A stretch of DNA of 5,683 nucleotides. Source: Bacillota bacterium (GTDB lineage: Bacteria; Bacillota_I; Bacilli_A; RF39; UBA660). The stretch's first letter is position 1. Each line of letters opens with the position of its first letter. The notes beneath the pieces are model-generated. The model was not told the DNA's origin. It saw only the letters and a list, made by a program, of their open reading frames with translations, and did not search any database. The stretch lies in contig JAGZRP010000062.1 in NCBI GenBank assembly GCA_018381595.1, forward strand, positions 1-5,683, read 5' to 3'. Shown in pieces: positions 4,555 to 5,683 of the stretch. Position numbers and translations under genes: made by a program.

Positions 4555-5683
4555 ATGATATCATCACTACAATTAGTAGAATTACAGAATAGTGATAATC
4601 CAACATATCAAGATATTGCAACCGATATATTATTAAATAACCAATATAAAGGCTCTTTGGAGATTGCCAATAAAATTTATCATTGTTTAGTAGAAGTAGA
4701 TAAAGAAGAGAAGGAAACAAAACTGACTCGATTATCACAACTAAAGAACTATCGTAATCGATTAAATTCTATTCCTATCTCAGAAGAAATGATAGAACAA
4801 AAAAATAAATTAGAAGAAAGAATTTTAAAAAATGGAGAATTATTGAATAAAATAAATTGTTTAGAAAAAGTGATTAGAAACGGACTTTCAACACTTGTAT
4901 TTGCAAAACCAGAGGTAATACAAGATTTTATTCAATTTGCAAATAACAATAAGTTAAAGCATTATATTAATATTGATATTGATATGGTTGAATATTATAA
5001 AGAACATCCATCTATTTTTACAAAAACGACACCATGTGAATTCTTTAATATGGTTCTCTATGCAAACAATTCACTTCTTCCAGAATTACAAATATTAGGA
5101 TATTGTAATCATATGAATATTTTAGAATTTATGAATGAATATTCTTATCTTTTTATGGAACGCGTAGAACGTGTAAGTGATATGATGGAATTCGTAAAAG
5201 AAAAGAAATTGACTCACTTATTTGAAACTTCTCTTCGTATTTTATGTGGAAGTAAAAATAAAATTGAAAAGAAATTAATCGAATCTAAACAAATAGATCA
5301 AGAAAAACAAAAACATACAGAAAGTTTATTAAAATCTAATACAAGTACATTAATGAATGGTAATATTCAAAAAATGGAGTGGAACCCATATTTACTAAAA
5401 CAATTAAATCTTTCTAATAAAAGAATACCAAAAAGTTTACTTACATTAAATTCATTAAAATTATTCCAAAAAATAGTATTATTACAAGAAACACCATATG
5501 TTGAAATGAAAGGGAAATTAAATCCTGCAACATTTGTATTTGAAAAACGTTTATCTAAATTTCATATGGGATATGATACCATGGCAGCTCGTATTCTATA
5601 TTTAAAATCAAATCATAAACAGTTATCACAAGATGAATTAACATGTACCAATTATAAATGGGATAGAAAATATGTGATGGATA
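4555..5683 (+). CDS. Unrecognised helical-repeat protein, 5' part (no stop in window)
   Basis: The frame from ATG 4555 runs open to the window end: 376 complete codons plus one base. I do not recognise the family. No signal peptide, lipobox or membrane helix is seen, so it is probably cytosolic. The sequence looks almost wholly alpha-helical. Residues about 45-108 are charged with leucines at coiled-coil-like spacing (KLTRLSQLKNYRNRL; NKLEERILKNGELLNKI). Residues about 111-240 contain three to four related helical units: LVFAKPEVIQDFIQFANNNKLKH (114-136), a middle unit (154-178) and LFMERVERVSDMMEFVKEKKLTH (199-221). The C-terminal part ends with FEKRLSKFHMGYD and WDRKYVMD. The start is supported by AGAGGGGA 4 bases upstream and the extended -10 promoter; no better start exists. 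The helical pattern recalls mTERF or TPR-like scaffolds, which often bind nucleic acid or protein, but no specific function can be given. Confidence 0.8.
   Translation, partial: MISSLQLVELQNSDNPTYQDIATDILLNNQYKGSLEIANKIYHCLVEVDKEEKETKLTRLSQLKNYRNRLNSIPISEEMIEQKNKLEERILKNGELLNKINCLEKVIRNGLSTLVFAKPEVIQDFIQFANNNKLKHYINIDIDMVEYYKEHPSIFTKTTPCEFFNMVLYANNSLLPELQILGYCNHMNILEFMNEYSYLFMERVERVSDMMEFVKEKKLTHLFETSLRILCGSKNKIEKKLIESKQIDQEKQKHTESLLKSNTSTLMNGNIQKMEWNPYLLKQLNLSNKRIPKSLLTLNSLKLFQKIVLLQETPYVEMKGKLNPATFVFEKRLSKFHMGYDTMAARILYLKSNHKQLSQDELTCTNYKWDRKYVMD

Noticed and set aside
4549..4562. GATAT/ATATC hairpin with the ATG 4557 start codon in its loop
   Set aside because: Five pairs, four of them A-U, would be too unstable to control translation, and such short symmetry is expected by chance in this AT-rich DNA.
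1..5683. Mobile element, CRISPR array, tRNA or riboswitch
   Set aside because: No transposase, integrase, spaced direct repeat array, cloverleaf with a CCA end, or leader long enough for a riboswitch was seen; the intergenic gaps are all under 90 bases.

Overview
The window is AT-rich, densely coded DNA of low-GC Gram-positive (Firmicutes, class Bacilli) character. Every gene is on the + strand, the gaps are only 60 to 85 bases, and the Shine-Dalgarno sites and sigma-A promoters are strong. All frames read through under the standard code, with TGG for Trp and TAA stops, so there is no sign of the Mycoplasma code. The style, together with long lysine- and glutamate-rich surface proteins, suggests a gut-associated Bacilli lineage (Erysipelotrichales or RF39-like). 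That placement is inferred from style, not from a marker gene.

Layout. (1) Bases 1-345 are the 3' end of a YfhO-family membrane glycosyltransferase. (2) Bases 338-1276 encode a CsbB/GtrB-type polyprenyl-phosphate glycosyltransferase, overlapping the yfhO stop by 8 bases and ending in an intrinsic terminator that overlaps its own last codons. (3) Bases 1337-2839 encode a membrane-anchored protein with three Ig-like repeats (the first degenerate) and a PdaA-type NodB polysaccharide deacetylase domain. (4) Bases 2910-4469 encode a single-pass membrane protein of unknown function with a charged cytoplasmic tail and a large ectodomain; it has its own promoter and a strong terminator. (5) Bases 4555 to the window end hold the 5' part (376 codons, no stop reached) of an unrecognised, probably cytosolic, helical-repeat protein, read from an extended -10 promoter that lies inside a perfect dyad.

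Genes 1 to 4 read as a cell-envelope block. In Bacillus, CsbB loads a sugar on undecaprenyl phosphate and YfhO transfers it outside the membrane to lipoteichoic acid. Gene 3 probably trims N-acetyl groups from peptidoglycan or another surface glycan while held off the membrane by Ig-like domains. Gene 4 exposes a large ectodomain. Gene 5 is a separate transcription unit.

No RNA gene, CRISPR array, insertion sequence, integrase or phage gene was seen. The less ordinary items are the dyad around the 4521 promoter, a palindrome over the -35 of the 2881 promoter, the Ig-plus-deacetylase architecture with a variant metal motif, and the two unrecognised proteins.
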